DNA from: Mycobacterium sp. DL592
GTDB taxonomy: Bacteria > Actinomycetota > Actinomycetes > Mycobacteriales > Mycobacteriaceae
Direction: 5' to 3'
NCBI RefSeq assembly: GCF_011694515.1
Contig: NZ_CP050192.1
Location: 3,159,301-3,223,300 of the forward strand
DNA length: 64,000 nucleotides
Shown here piece by piece: positions 9,215 through 17,838 of the stretch. How positions within the stretch are numbered: position 1 is the stretch's first letter; every line of letters begins with the position of its first letter. Made by a program: the position numbers and the translations under genes. The notes below the pieces were generated by a model, which saw only the letters and a program-made list of their open reading frames with translations, was not told where the DNA came from and did no database searches.

Positions 9215-10438
9215 TCACAAATTGACGCATCCGTTTGCCACACTCTTGCCGCCGAAGCGATCGAGAAGCCATGCAATCTGGTCGGCGGCGTCAATATCGG
9301 CATGCCCTTTTCCATCTTCCAGACGCCACACCACTGTTCCTCCCCGCGCACACGCCGCGGCGATGGCCCGGGAGGTCCACTCCGGGTCGATGTAGGTGTC
9401 GGCGGTACCGAAGACCACCGACAGCGGAGCTGACAAGGGCCGCTGAGGCAGCGCCCAGTTGCGCAGCATTGCGGTCAGCACCGCGGCCGGGCGCGGGCCG
9501 GCGGGCGCGAAGTCGAACGGCCCGATGTCGGGTGCCACCGCCGCCCTGGTGTGCACGAGCGCGCCCGAGCATGCCGACAGCGCAGCCCAGTTCGCGGCGG
9601 CCACCCCCCGGCGGAAGTCGTCGAGGTTGAGCTGCGGGTGCAGTCGGCCCAGTGACGCCAACACCCACTGCATCAGCGGGCGCTGATCGGTGCTCAGCGT
9701 TCCCCGCGTTGCCTTGTCCACCAACCCCACCATGTCGGCGGCCGGCGACAATGCCACCGCCCCAACGAGCTTCAGCTCCGGCGCATAGTCGGCGGCCTGC
9801 TCGTCGGCCGCCCACACCGCGCCACCGCCCTGCGAACCGCCGAACGCGGCGAAGGTGTTCGACACCTCGGGGAAGGTGGCGCGAAGGGCACGGACCGCGT
9901 CGAGGATGTTGAGCCCCGCAGTCCGGGAATCCAGGTACGGATGCACACCGGCGGCGCCGAGTCCCTGATAGTCGGCGAAGGCCACCGCGTAGCCGAGCTT
10001 GACGAACCCGGCGACCACCGGCGCCTGCCCAAGCAGATCGTCGGACAACGACGGCGCGCACGGCTGGTCGATCCCGGTGGTTCCATGGCCGAACGCCACT
10101 ACCGGCCAACCACCCTGTGGGGCATATCCTTTGGGCACGAACACCGTCCCGGACACCACAGTGGCCTGGCCGGTGTCACCTTCTGTCGACCGGTAGACCA
10201 CCCGAGCTGACCGCACGCCCAGCGAGGACAGCACGCCGGTGAGATTCGGCATCGTCATCGCGCTGACCAACGTACCGGGCCCGGTGCCGCCGAGGGTGGC
10301 CGTGCTGACCGGGACGGCCTGTTCGGCGGCACCGCGCACCCACCGCTCGCCAGTGCGGTAGACCACCACACCTGCCGCGGTCAGCAGCAGGGTGGCCAGC
10401 AGCGCACCGGCGATCACCACCGCGCGTCGGACCCTCAT
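9215..10438 (-). CDS. Membrane-anchored LIP-family esterase/lipase, paralogue 1
   Basis: A 407-residue alpha/beta-hydrolase of the secretory-lipase (LIP) type. One N-terminal helix without a lipobox suggests a membrane anchor with the enzyme outside. Visible catalytic residues are Ser202 in FGGSQGG, a likely Asp347 in FGTADTYID and His379 in GKGHADID. The oxyanion region reads FGHGTTG. It is the last gene of a six-gene minus-strand operon and overlaps the acyltransferase by 4 bp. Two paralogues in the same operon share the layout. Its position suggests removal of acyl groups from, or transfer of acyl groups to, the locus polysaccharide. True lipase activity is possible. Confidence 0.88.
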   Translation of the reverse strand: MRVRRAVVIAGALLATLLLTAAGVVVYRTGERWVRGAAEQAVPVSTATLGGTGPGTLVSAMTMPNLTGVLSSLGVRSARVVYRSTEGDTGQATVVSGTVFVPKGYAPQGGWPVVAFGHGTTGIDQPCAPSLSDDLLGQAPVVAGFVKLGYAVAFADYQGLGAAGVHPYLDSRTAGLNILDAVRALRATFPEVSNTFAAFGGSQGGGAVWAADEQAADYAPELKLVGAVALSPAADMVGLVDKATRGTLSTDQRPLMQWVLASLGRLHPQLNLDDFRRGVAAANWAALSACSGALVHTRAAVAPDIGPFDFAPAGPRPAAVLTAMLRNWALPQRPLSAPLSVVFGTADTYIDPEWTSRAIAAACARGGTVVWRLEDGKGHADIDAADQIAWLLDRFGGKSVANGCVNL

Positions 10439-11697
10439 CGCCGGTACCGCTTCGCCACCGCCATCGCGGGCTTCTCGACGAAACGGTGCGTCAGCGAAGC
10501 AAGGACCAGGCTTACCGCCAGCACGAGCGCGACGTTGCGCAGCATGCCGGCGACCGTGTCACCGGCCATCAGTCCATGCCGGCCGAGGACCAGCAGCACC
10601 GGAAAGTGCCACAGGTACACCGACAGTGAGATCTCGCCGACGTAGCGCAGCGGCGCCCAGTCCAGCGCGGCGGCGAACCGGGAATGCTCGCCACGGGCCA
10701 GGGGCGCGACGATGAACAGGATCAGCAGCGCCGACAGCAGCGCCACGGCAGTGCTGGAGACGTGCGAGTGCAGCGCGATCAATACCAGGCTCGCGGCCGC
10801 GGCGGCCAGCAGCAGTGGCACGCAATACCACCGCAGCCGGCGTACCACATGGCCGGTGAGCAGTCCGGTGCCGATCGCGGCGAAGAGCACCGCGGCGATC
10901 ATGCCGAAGGCGAAGTTGTCGGCCAGTGAGACGAAGCTGCGGTTGTACACGGCAAGCCAGTTCGGCCCCCACTCGGCGAGATTGGGGTCGTTGACTCCGA
11001 CCCACTGCTGCACCACCGGGGCAAGTGCCTTGCCGAGCGCCCCGAGCATGATCAGAATCAGCGGGGCCAGCAGCGCCACCGGGATCGGCGCCAGCGCGGT
11101 GCGCCTGCGCAGTGCCAGCGCCATCGCCCCGAACACCGGCAGCGACAGGTAAAACACCAGCTCCAGCGACAACGACCACGACGGGTTCAGCCCGGTCTGG
11201 AAGTACTGCGGCAGATAGCTTTGCAGCAGAGTCAGATTCGCTACCAACGCGCCGGGGTCGGTCATCCGGCCCGTCCCGGCGTCGGTACCCGGCGGCTGGA
11301 TCGCGACGTTCTCGAGGTACACCGCGCCGAAGACAAGGCTGCTGATCAGAAAGATGGTCAGATACGCCGGGAACACCCGCAGCAGGCGGTGGACGCCGAA
11401 AACCCGGGTGTCGGGCCATTTCGCGGCCGCGGGCTCGGCGAGGATCGCGCGCACGAACGGCAGGTACAGCAGGAACCCGCTGAGCGCGAAGAAGAACACC
11501 AGCGCCTGACCGAGCAGCTGGAGCTTGAAGGCGTCCATGACCTTGGGCGAGTAGTGGGCGTTGACGTGCAACACCAGCACCGCCGCGCAGGCCAGCCCGC
11601 GCGGACCGTCGAGGCCGACGATGCGGCGGGCCGCCGGCTTGGCGACCGGCGCTGCCTCCGGTGTGGCAGCGCCGACCGGTTTGTCCTGCAATGTCAT
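10435..11697 (-). CDS. Acyltransferase 3 family membrane protein
   Basis: A 420-residue multi-pass membrane protein of the acyltransferase-3 (OafA/NodX-like) family. The N-terminal motif RRIVGLDGPRGLACAAVLVLH carries the conserved family layout (G-L-D-x-x-R-G and a His after the first helix), and about ten hydrophobic segments follow. Such enzymes O-acylate surface polysaccharides or glycolipids. It overlaps esterase 2 upstream (ATGA at 11694-11697) and esterase 1 downstream (10435-10438), so acylation and ester hydrolysis appear translationally coupled. The acyl donor and acceptor cannot be read from sequence. Confidence 0.9.
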   Translation of the reverse strand: MTLQDKPVGAATPEAAPVAKPAARRIVGLDGPRGLACAAVLVLHVNAHYSPKVMDAFKLQLLGQALVFFFALSGFLLYLPFVRAILAEPAAAKWPDTRVFGVHRLLRVFPAYLTIFLISSLVFGAVYLENVAIQPPGTDAGTGRMTDPGALVANLTLLQSYLPQYFQTGLNPSWSLSLELVFYLSLPVFGAMALALRRRTALAPIPVALLAPLILIMLGALGKALAPVVQQWVGVNDPNLAEWGPNWLAVYNRSFVSLADNFAFGMIAAVLFAAIGTGLLTGHVVRRLRWYCVPLLLAAAAASLVLIALHSHVSSTAVALLSALLILFIVAPLARGEHSRFAAALDWAPLRYVGEISLSVYLWHFPVLLVLGRHGLMAGDTVAGMLRNVALVLAVSLVLASLTHRFVEKPAMAVAKRYRR

Positions 11698-12932
11698 TGG
11701 CGGCCCTGCCCAACTGGCTCATCAGGTGAGCGGGGTGAGCAGGCGTTCAGCGGCACGTCGCCGTCGAACCGCTGGCGGATCCAACCGAACGCCACCGCGG
11801 CATCGATGTCGCCGTGGCCTTTGTCGGGCTGTAGGTAGTACTCCACGGTACTACCCATCGCACAGGCCTTCTCGAGCGCCTGCTTGGTCCAGGCGGGTGA
11901 GATCAGGGTGTCGCGGCCGCCGTAGATGACGAGCATCGGCGCGGTGGACCGCTGCTGCGGGACGCTCATCCTGGCCAGGTGTGCACGCAGCACGTCGGTG
12001 GCTGCCGGGCTCGAGGGCCGCAGGTCGTCGGCGGTGATGCGTTGGGCGACTTCGGCACGTTGGCTCGACTTCTCGGGGGCGCACGACGACAGGACGGCCC
12101 AGTTGTCGGCGACCACGCCGCGGCGGTAGTCGTCGAGGTTGAGCTGCGGGTCCTCCTCGGCGAGCGCATAGAGAACCCACTGCAGTAGCGGACCCTGGTC
12201 GGCGGTCAGCGTGCCCGCCGCGGCGGCGTCGGCCAGCCCGGTGAGGTCGGTGGCCGGCACCAGGCTCACTGAACCGAGCAGGTCCAGGTCCGGGGCGTAG
12301 CTGGTGGCCAATTCGTTTGCCGCCCAGGCGGCTTGGCCGCCCTGCGAGCCGCCGAAGGCCACCCAGCGCTTCGAGGTGTCGGGAACGAGCCTGCGCGCGG
12401 CACGCACCGCGTCGATCAGGTTGCGGCCACCGGTCCCGGCATCGAGATACGGGTGGTAGGTCCCGTCGAGCCCGAGGCCCTGGAAGTCGGGCACCGTCAC
12501 CACGTAGCCGGCCTTCACCAGCGGGACCACGACCTCCGAGGTGCCCAGCAGCGTCGGCGACAGCGACGGCGCACAGTCCTTCTGCACGCCGGTCGACCCG
12601 TGCCCGAACGCGACGATCGGCCAGCCGCCCTCGGGTGGTGTGCCGCGTGGGACGAACACGGTGCCCGAAACCAGTTGGGAACTGCCGTCGATGGCGGATT
12701 CGGAGGTGTAGGTGATCCGCGCCGCCGTCGAGGTGACCGCGGTGATCCTGCGGTCGATGGTCGGCAGGGTCGCCGCAGACCGCAACGCGCCGGGACCGGA
12801 TCCGGAGAAGTCACCGGCGAGCGCGATCGCGCCGAGCTCGGGACGGGCCGGGGCGGGCGGGTGCGCCAGCACCGAACACGACACCAGCGCCAGAACGGTC
12901 GCCACCCAGAGCGGAGTCAGCCGCCACCTCAT
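11694..12932 (-). CDS. LIP-family esterase/lipase lipoprotein, paralogue 2
   Basis: A 412-residue secreted lipoprotein. The signal peptide ends with LVSC (Cys19). The alpha/beta-hydrolase core has FGHGST, Ser196 in FGGSQGG, an Asp in YGGRDTLIS and a His in DKGHGDID. ATG at 12932 is chosen because it overlaps the upstream Wzz gene by 4 bp and starts the signal peptide; longer upstream readings would lie inside wzz. It is similar throughout to paralogues 1 and 3, including the conserved PYLD and NLDD(F/Y)RRGV stretches shared with paralogue 1. Confidence 0.88.
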   Translation of the reverse strand: MRWRLTPLWVATVLALVSCSVLAHPPAPARPELGAIALAGDFSGSGPGALRSAATLPTIDRRITAVTSTAARITYTSESAIDGSSQLVSGTVFVPRGTPPEGGWPIVAFGHGSTGVQKDCAPSLSPTLLGTSEVVVPLVKAGYVVTVPDFQGLGLDGTYHPYLDAGTGGRNLIDAVRAARRLVPDTSKRWVAFGGSQGGQAAWAANELATSYAPDLDLLGSVSLVPATDLTGLADAAAAGTLTADQGPLLQWVLYALAEEDPQLNLDDYRRGVVADNWAVLSSCAPEKSSQRAEVAQRITADDLRPSSPAATDVLRAHLARMSVPQQRSTAPMLVIYGGRDTLISPAWTKQALEKACAMGSTVEYYLQPDKGHGDIDAAVAFGWIRQRFDGDVPLNACSPRSPDEPVGQGRQ

Positions 12933-13603
12933 CGGTTTGCCTTCCCAATCGCTTCGACGACCACATGATCGAGTTGGCCCGTGGTCAGTACGGTGGCGCC
13001 GCGAATTCCCCTGGCCAGCAACAGGACACAGCTCAGGACGCACCCCAGTACGGCGCCCAGGGTGACGTAGCGGCCCGCCGCGGCCCGGACCTCGACCGCG
13101 GTGGCGCTGCCGACCGGAATCAGCTCGCCGGTCGGGCCCTGGGCCGACCATTCCAGTTCGCGGGCCACTCCGACGAGGTTGCGCGCCAGCGCATCGGCCG
13201 TCGTCATCGCCTGCTGGCGCGACGTGTCGTCGACGCCGACATCAAGCAGCACTGAACCCGGCGTCACCCGCGCGGTGACCCGCTCGGCGAGCCGGCGCGG
13301 TGTGGTCGCCAAATTCTGCTCCGCGATGGTCCGGGCGAGCACCTGCTGGGACACCGCCAACGCCGAGTAGCCCTGCATGCGGGCCAGGGCATCACGGCTT
13401 CCGCTGAACGCGCTGCGCGGTTCGGGGGCACCGGGCACCGTGGCGAACACCGGAACATGCGCGGTGTAGGTGGTGTCCCGGGTCTGCGCCACCCCGAAGC
13501 CGGCGACACCGGCCAGGACGGTGGCACCCACGATCACCAGCCAGGACTGCCGCAGGATGGCCGCATAGTCGCGCAGGCGCGGCGCGTGGTCCGGAGCGAT
13601 CAT
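12929..13603 (-). CDS. Wzz-type chain-length determinant protein without kinase domain
   Basis: A 224-residue protein with two membrane helices (about residues 20-40 and 180-200) flanking an extracytoplasmic domain, the layout of Wzz/polysaccharide co-polymerases. It lacks a P-loop domain and ends soon after the second helix. It is embedded between esterases 2 and 3 with 4-bp overlaps on both sides. It probably helps set polymer length together with the larger Wzz/BY-kinase-like protein 1.2 kb upstream. Having two chain-length proteins in one operon is unusual. Confidence 0.8.
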   Translation of the reverse strand: MIAPDHAPRLRDYAAILRQSWLVIVGATVLAGVAGFGVAQTRDTTYTAHVPVFATVPGAPEPRSAFSGSRDALARMQGYSALAVSQQVLARTIAEQNLATTPRRLAERVTARVTPGSVLLDVGVDDTSRQQAMTTADALARNLVGVARELEWSAQGPTGELIPVGSATAVEVRAAAGRYVTLGAVLGCVLSCVLLLARGIRGATVLTTGQLDHVVVEAIGKANR

Positions 13604-14853
13604 CGTTGCCCCGCACAGGCATTGAACGGCCGCTGACCGTCAAAGCGGGCTTTCACCCAGGGCAGCGACCGGCTGCTGTCGAGGTCGGCGTGCCCTTCAC
13701 CGATCCGCTCTTCGAAGTCCACCACGTCGCCCTGGGCGCAGGCGTTGCCGATGGCCTTCTTGGTCCACTCGTCGTTGACGAGGGGGTCCACGGTGCCGAA
13801 TTGGACCAACAACGGGCCAGTCGCGGGATGCTGCGGTAAAGCCATCTGCCGCAACAGCTCACGCAGCCGGGCGGCGGCTTGCGGGGTGGCCGGGCGCAGA
13901 TCCGAGGCCTGCATGCCGTCGACCACACCGGCGTAGCGGGACGGATCCGCCGGGGTGCAGTCGAGCAGTTCGTCCCAGTGCTTCGCCGTGTAGCCCGAGA
14001 CGTAGTCGGACAGCGCGAAATCCGGATGCGACCACGCCATGCCCTGCAGCGCGAACGCCAGCAGGGGCATCTGCTCACGGGTGAGGCTGCCACTGGCAGC
14101 CGCATCGGCCAGCGAGGTCATATCGGCGACCGGCACCAGCGCGGCGGTCCCGACGAGGGTCAGTCCCGCGCCGTAGCTGCCGGCCTGGTCGGCGGCGGCC
14201 CACGCCGCCATCCCGCCCAGCGACACACCGTAGGCGGCCCACCGCAGTCCCGTCCGCGGATCGATCTTGCGGGCCGCCCGCACCGCGTCGATCATGTTCC
14301 GCCCGAAGACCCGCGAGTCCAGGTAGGGATGGGTGAAGCCGGGGACCCCGAGACCCTCGTAGTCGGTCATCGCGACGACGAACCCGTTCTGCACCAGCGC
14401 CGCGACCATCGGAGCGTTGCCCAGCAGGTTCTCGTACATCGTCGGCGCGCACCGGTTCAGCACACCGGAGGTCCCGTGCCCGAACGACACCACCGGCCAT
14501 CCGCCCTTGGGGGGCGGTCCGGCCGGTATCGCCACCAGACCCGACACCTGGGTGGGTTCGCCGATCTCCGACGTCGATCGGTACACGACCCGAAACGCGG
14601 TGGCGTCCACCTCGTCGAGTTCGGCGTTGCCGTCGAACCGGTCGACCGACACCAGCGAGCCGGGTCCGTTACCGCCCATCTCCGGCGGCGGGAGCGTCAC
14701 CGCACCCTCGAACGACGGTGTCAGGTCACGAATCGCGTTGCTGGATGCGCTATTCAGCGGCGGCGGTGCCGACGGGGGCGGTCCGCAGCCGGCGATCAGC
14801 GCTACGGTGAGCGCTACGATGGGGACCGTGCGCCTGCGTAAGGCGGGCATCAT
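13600..14853 (-). CDS. LIP-family esterase/lipase lipoprotein, paralogue 3
   Basis: A 417-residue lipoprotein; the signal peptide ends in LIAGC (Cys23). The hydrolase core has FGHGTSG, Ser211 in YGVSLGG, an Asp in FGTVDPLVN and a His in GEGHADLD. The nucleophile elbow (GVSLGG) differs from the GGSQGG of paralogues 1 and 2, so this copy is the most diverged and may have a different substrate. It overlaps the Wzz/BY-kinase-like gene upstream and the short wzz gene downstream by 4 bp each. Confidence 0.88.
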   Translation of the reverse strand: MMPALRRRTVPIVALTVALIAGCGPPPSAPPPLNSASSNAIRDLTPSFEGAVTLPPPEMGGNGPGSLVSVDRFDGNAELDEVDATAFRVVYRSTSEIGEPTQVSGLVAIPAGPPPKGGWPVVSFGHGTSGVLNRCAPTMYENLLGNAPMVAALVQNGFVVAMTDYEGLGVPGFTHPYLDSRVFGRNMIDAVRAARKIDPRTGLRWAAYGVSLGGMAAWAAADQAGSYGAGLTLVGTAALVPVADMTSLADAAASGSLTREQMPLLAFALQGMAWSHPDFALSDYVSGYTAKHWDELLDCTPADPSRYAGVVDGMQASDLRPATPQAAARLRELLRQMALPQHPATGPLLVQFGTVDPLVNDEWTKKAIGNACAQGDVVDFEERIGEGHADLDSSRSLPWVKARFDGQRPFNACAGQR

Positions 14854-16310
14854 GGTTCGCGGTCGCCGACTCCGGACAATGCCGCCGGCTCGGCGGGCAC
14901 GTCGACAGGTTCCTCGGCGGGCTCCGTCGGTGCGGTCTGCTCACCACGGCGCCGGTGCTGAGTGATCTCCCGACGGTGACCGGGTTCGAATGTGGCCACA
15001 GTGCCGATGATCTCGGCGTGGGTAGCCTGCAGCATCGCCACGGCACGCCGCAACACGGGCGCGCGGGTCCGGCCCAGGCGAGCCAGCACGATCGCACCGT
15101 CACTGGCACCGGCGACGAACGCGCCCTCGGTGCTGGATGACAGCGGCGGGGTGTCGATCAGCACGTAGTCGAACTGGTCACGCAGCGCGGCGATGGCCTC
15201 GCCCGCGTCGCCGGCGGGCCACAGTCGGCTGCTCGCCTTGGGCACCGGACCTGCCGGGACGAGGCTGAAGTGGTGTCCTCCTGCGTCGGAGATCAGCGCC
15301 CTGCTGACATCGTGGTGACCGGCGAGCACAGTGCTCAGCCCGCGTCTGCGGGCCGCTGACTGCTGGTCTGCGGACAGTCCCAGCCGGGTGGCCAGGGCGG
15401 GGTTGCCCAGGTCGCCGTCGACGACGGCAACCCGATACCCGCTGCTGGTCAGGGCGGCGGCGAGGTCGATGACCACGGTGGTGCGGCCCTCCCCGCGATC
15501 GCAGCCGGTGACGGCGAGGACGTGCGGTCGGCGGCCGTGCGCACCGCGGGCGAACTGGAGATTGGTGCACAGCTCCGCCAGCCGCTCGGCATACGGACCG
15601 CCGGCGTCGACGTCGGCCACCTCGACGGCGCTGCGTCCGGGATCGGCAGGCAATGTCGTCAGCAGCAGGGAGTCCGTGACGGTCTGAACCGCTGCGCTGC
15701 GCCGCAGCCTGGTGTCGAGCAGACCCACGAGGACGGTCAGCACCACTCCGGCCGCGAACCCCGCAGCCACCCCGAGCAGGACCTGCGCCAGCACCGTCGG
15801 GCCGATCGGAAGTTGCGGATAGGTCGCGTCGTCGACCACCACCGCGCCCGCCGCGGGGCTACCACCGCGGCGCGAGGTCTCCAGCTCACTGATGACCTCG
15901 ACGAGTTGGTCCGACACGGCATTGGCATACATCTGCGCGGTGGCCGGATCGCGGTCTTTCACGGCGATGTCGAGCAGCACGGTCTTGTCGACGGGCCGGG
16001 CCGAGATCCGGGATCGCAACTCCTCGGCCGGGATTCCGGACTTGAGCTGGTTGGCCGCGCGTGCCGCGACCTGCTCGCTGGTGGCCAGCCCGGCGTAGGA
16101 CACCACCCGCTCCTGGGAGAACAGGTTGTTCTGGTAGGCCTCACCGACCGAGGTCCCGCCCTGGGTGCTCACAAACAACCGGGCCGTGGACTCGTACATC
16201 GGAACGCTGGTCGCCGCAAGGGCATAGCCGATGCCACCACCTGAGACGGTGACGACCAGAACGACCCACCAGTAGCGGCGCACGATTGTGAGGTAGTCGC
16301 CAATACCCAA
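14850..16310 (-). CDS. Wzz fused to a BY-kinase-like ATPase domain (CpsD/CapB type)
   Basis: A 486-residue polysaccharide co-polymerase. Residues 1-195 form the Wzz part with membrane helices near 13-33 and 172-196. Residues about 240-430 form a P-loop domain with Walker A at 269-278 (GCDRGEGRTT), Walker A' at 294-303 (AVVDGDLG) and Walker B at 382-389 (YVLIDTPP). The usual Walker A lysine (GKS/T) is Arg276 here, encoded by CGC. The C-terminal tail is Pro/Glu-rich and contains no tyrosine, whereas classical bacterial tyrosine kinases carry a Tyr cluster. It is the first gene of the left operon and faces the polymerase gene across a 123-bp divergent promoter region. Confidence 0.88.
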   Translation of the reverse strand: MGIGDYLTIVRRYWWVVLVVTVSGGGIGYALAATSVPMYESTARLFVSTQGGTSVGEAYQNNLFSQERVVSYAGLATSEQVAARAANQLKSGIPAEELRSRISARPVDKTVLLDIAVKDRDPATAQMYANAVSDQLVEVISELETSRRGGSPAAGAVVVDDATYPQLPIGPTVLAQVLLGVAAGFAAGVVLTVLVGLLDTRLRRSAAVQTVTDSLLLTTLPADPGRSAVEVADVDAGGPYAERLAELCTNLQFARGAHGRRPHVLAVTGCDRGEGRTTVVIDLAAALTSSGYRVAVVDGDLGNPALATRLGLSADQQSAARRRGLSTVLAGHHDVSRALISDAGGHHFSLVPAGPVPKASSRLWPAGDAGEAIAALRDQFDYVLIDTPPLSSSTEGAFVAGASDGAIVLARLGRTRAPVLRRAVAMLQATHAEIIGTVATFEPGHRREITQHRRRGEQTAPTEPAEEPVDVPAEPAALSGVGDREP

Positions 16311-16433
16311 GCCGGATCTCCATTCCCCTGTGGCGCCCGACCAACGATCACCCTAGACGCTGCGGCGCGATTCGGCATAGCGGGAGGCGTTTCGCTCTGT
16401 TGCATTGCGCGGTGGAGATGTAACGATATTCCC
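16311..16433. promoter_or_regulatory. Divergent promoter region at the centre of the polysaccharide locus
   Basis: A 123-bp gap separates the minus-strand wzz/BY-kinase-like operon from the plus-strand polymerase gene. Promoters for both directions must lie here unless transcription reads in from elsewhere. GGAG at 16414-16417 is the nearest purine-rich site to the GTG start at 16434, but the spacing is long. No confident -10/-35 boxes were assigned. Confidence 0.55.
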
Positions 16434-17828
16434 GTGCAGCGCAACAAAATAACGCGTCGGACAATAATTGCCGACGCTGCGATCGTGATCGCCTGCTGTT
16501 TGCTGTCGGGCGCCGCACTGATAGGCGGGGCACTACCGGTGGCGGTCCTGCTCGGGCTCAGCAGCGCCGCTGTCGGCACCTACATCGGTCTGCGTCATCC
16601 GTTGTGGCTCTTCTGGTTACTGGCGGTGACGCTGGCGGCGCTACCGTTCGGCTACTTCCCGGGCGTGCACGCTCCGCTGACCTTCGGCTTCGGCACCGCG
16701 GTCCTGCTCGCGTCGTTGCTGCATCGCAGCCATACCGTCACGGTGTCCGCACTGGAGATCGCAGTGCTGGCGTTGGTCGGTGTGTCGGCGGTCTCGGTGG
16801 CGGCCACATTCCAGTCACCGACAGATCTCGCAGAGTTCGGCAAATGGACGGTCTCAACCTTGCTCGTGGTCGTCCTTTTGCGGTTGTCCACAACCGATCT
16901 GACGCGATTCGGCCGCATCTACGCGGTCGCCTCGGCGGTGGCGGCACTGTTCGCGATCGTCATCGTCGTCGGCGATCCGAACGGCCGCCTGATCAGCTAT
17001 TTGTCCTTCGTGGGGTACGGACGGGAGTCCAACAGCACACGTTTCGTCTACAGCGAAGCCGGAAACACAGTCCGGCTGGCGGGCACCTATATCGACCCCA
17101 ACACCGCCGGAATCGGCTTGGTGGTCGCATTGGCCGTCACACTCGTGGTTTTCACCGGCTGGCATCGTGTGGCGTTGGCCACTCTTTTCGTGGTGGCCGT
17201 GGCATTGACACTGAGTCGCGCCGCCATGTTCAGCATTCTCGGTGGCCTGGTGGTGCTCGTGTTGTTCCATACGCTGAGCTCGCGTCAACGGCGAACTATC
17301 TTCGCCGCCTTGGCTGTTGCTGTCCTGGCCGCGGTCGCCACCCCGCAGGTACGCCGGCGGGTGTTCTCCTCGTTCGGCAGCGGTGACGCCGGATCGTCAG
17401 CGCGCGCCGACGCACTGGACAACTTCGCGACCGTGATGCACGGGCACTGGCTGTCCGGGCTCGGTTGGGGCCGGCCGGAATTCAAGGAACCCAGCAAGAG
17501 CTTCGAAGTCAACTACGTTGCCAACGCCCCCCTGCTCACGGTGTATCGCGGCGGAATCGTCACCGGCGTGATATTTCTCACCGTTCTGCTGGTGGCAGCC
17601 GCCATCGCGTATCGGACACTGCGATCGACCGATACCTCGCACGCGGCGCTGGCCGGCATCTTCATTGGCTTCACGCTGGTTGCCCTGCAACTCGACTTCC
17701 CCGTCGTCACGATTCCGTCGGTGACGATGATGTTCTCGGTTCTGCTCGTCTTCCTGGCGAGAAACGATCCGGCCGCGCACCAACGAGTTCCGGCCACCCG
17801 CACGCTCGCCGTCGCGGCAGCGCACTGA
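16434..17828 (+). CDS. Polysaccharide polymerase / O-antigen ligase-like membrane protein (Wzy type)
   Basis: A 464-residue integral membrane protein with about 11-12 hydrophobic segments and a larger extracytoplasmic loop around residues 300-370 containing GWGRPEF, the pattern of the Wzy/WaaL O-antigen polymerase-ligase superfamily. The RLAGTYIDPNTAG stretch resembles the conserved loop region of the family. It would join lipid-linked repeat units into polymer outside the membrane. The start is GTG at 16434. It is followed after 10 bp by the glycoside hydrolase gene, so the two are probably co-transcribed. Confidence 0.85.
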   Translation: MQRNKITRRTIIADAAIVIACCLLSGAALIGGALPVAVLLGLSSAAVGTYIGLRHPLWLFWLLAVTLAALPFGYFPGVHAPLTFGFGTAVLLASLLHRSHTVTVSALEIAVLALVGVSAVSVAATFQSPTDLAEFGKWTVSTLLVVVLLRLSTTDLTRFGRIYAVASAVAALFAIVIVVGDPNGRLISYLSFVGYGRESNSTRFVYSEAGNTVRLAGTYIDPNTAGIGLVVALAVTLVVFTGWHRVALATLFVVAVALTLSRAAMFSILGGLVVLVLFHTLSSRQRRTIFAALAVAVLAAVATPQVRRRVFSSFGSGDAGSSARADALDNFATVMHGHWLSGLGWGRPEFKEPSKSFEVNYVANAPLLTVYRGGIVTGVIFLTVLLVAAAIAYRTLRSTDTSHAALAGIFIGFTLVALQLDFPVVTIPSVTMMFSVLLVFLARNDPAAHQRVPATRTLAVAAAH

Positions 17829-17838
17829 AGGGGTTGGG

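Noticed and set aside
12933..13151. N-terminal extension of esterase 2
   Set aside because: It overlaps the wzz gene in another frame, and the ATG at 12932 starts a proper lipoprotein signal peptide.
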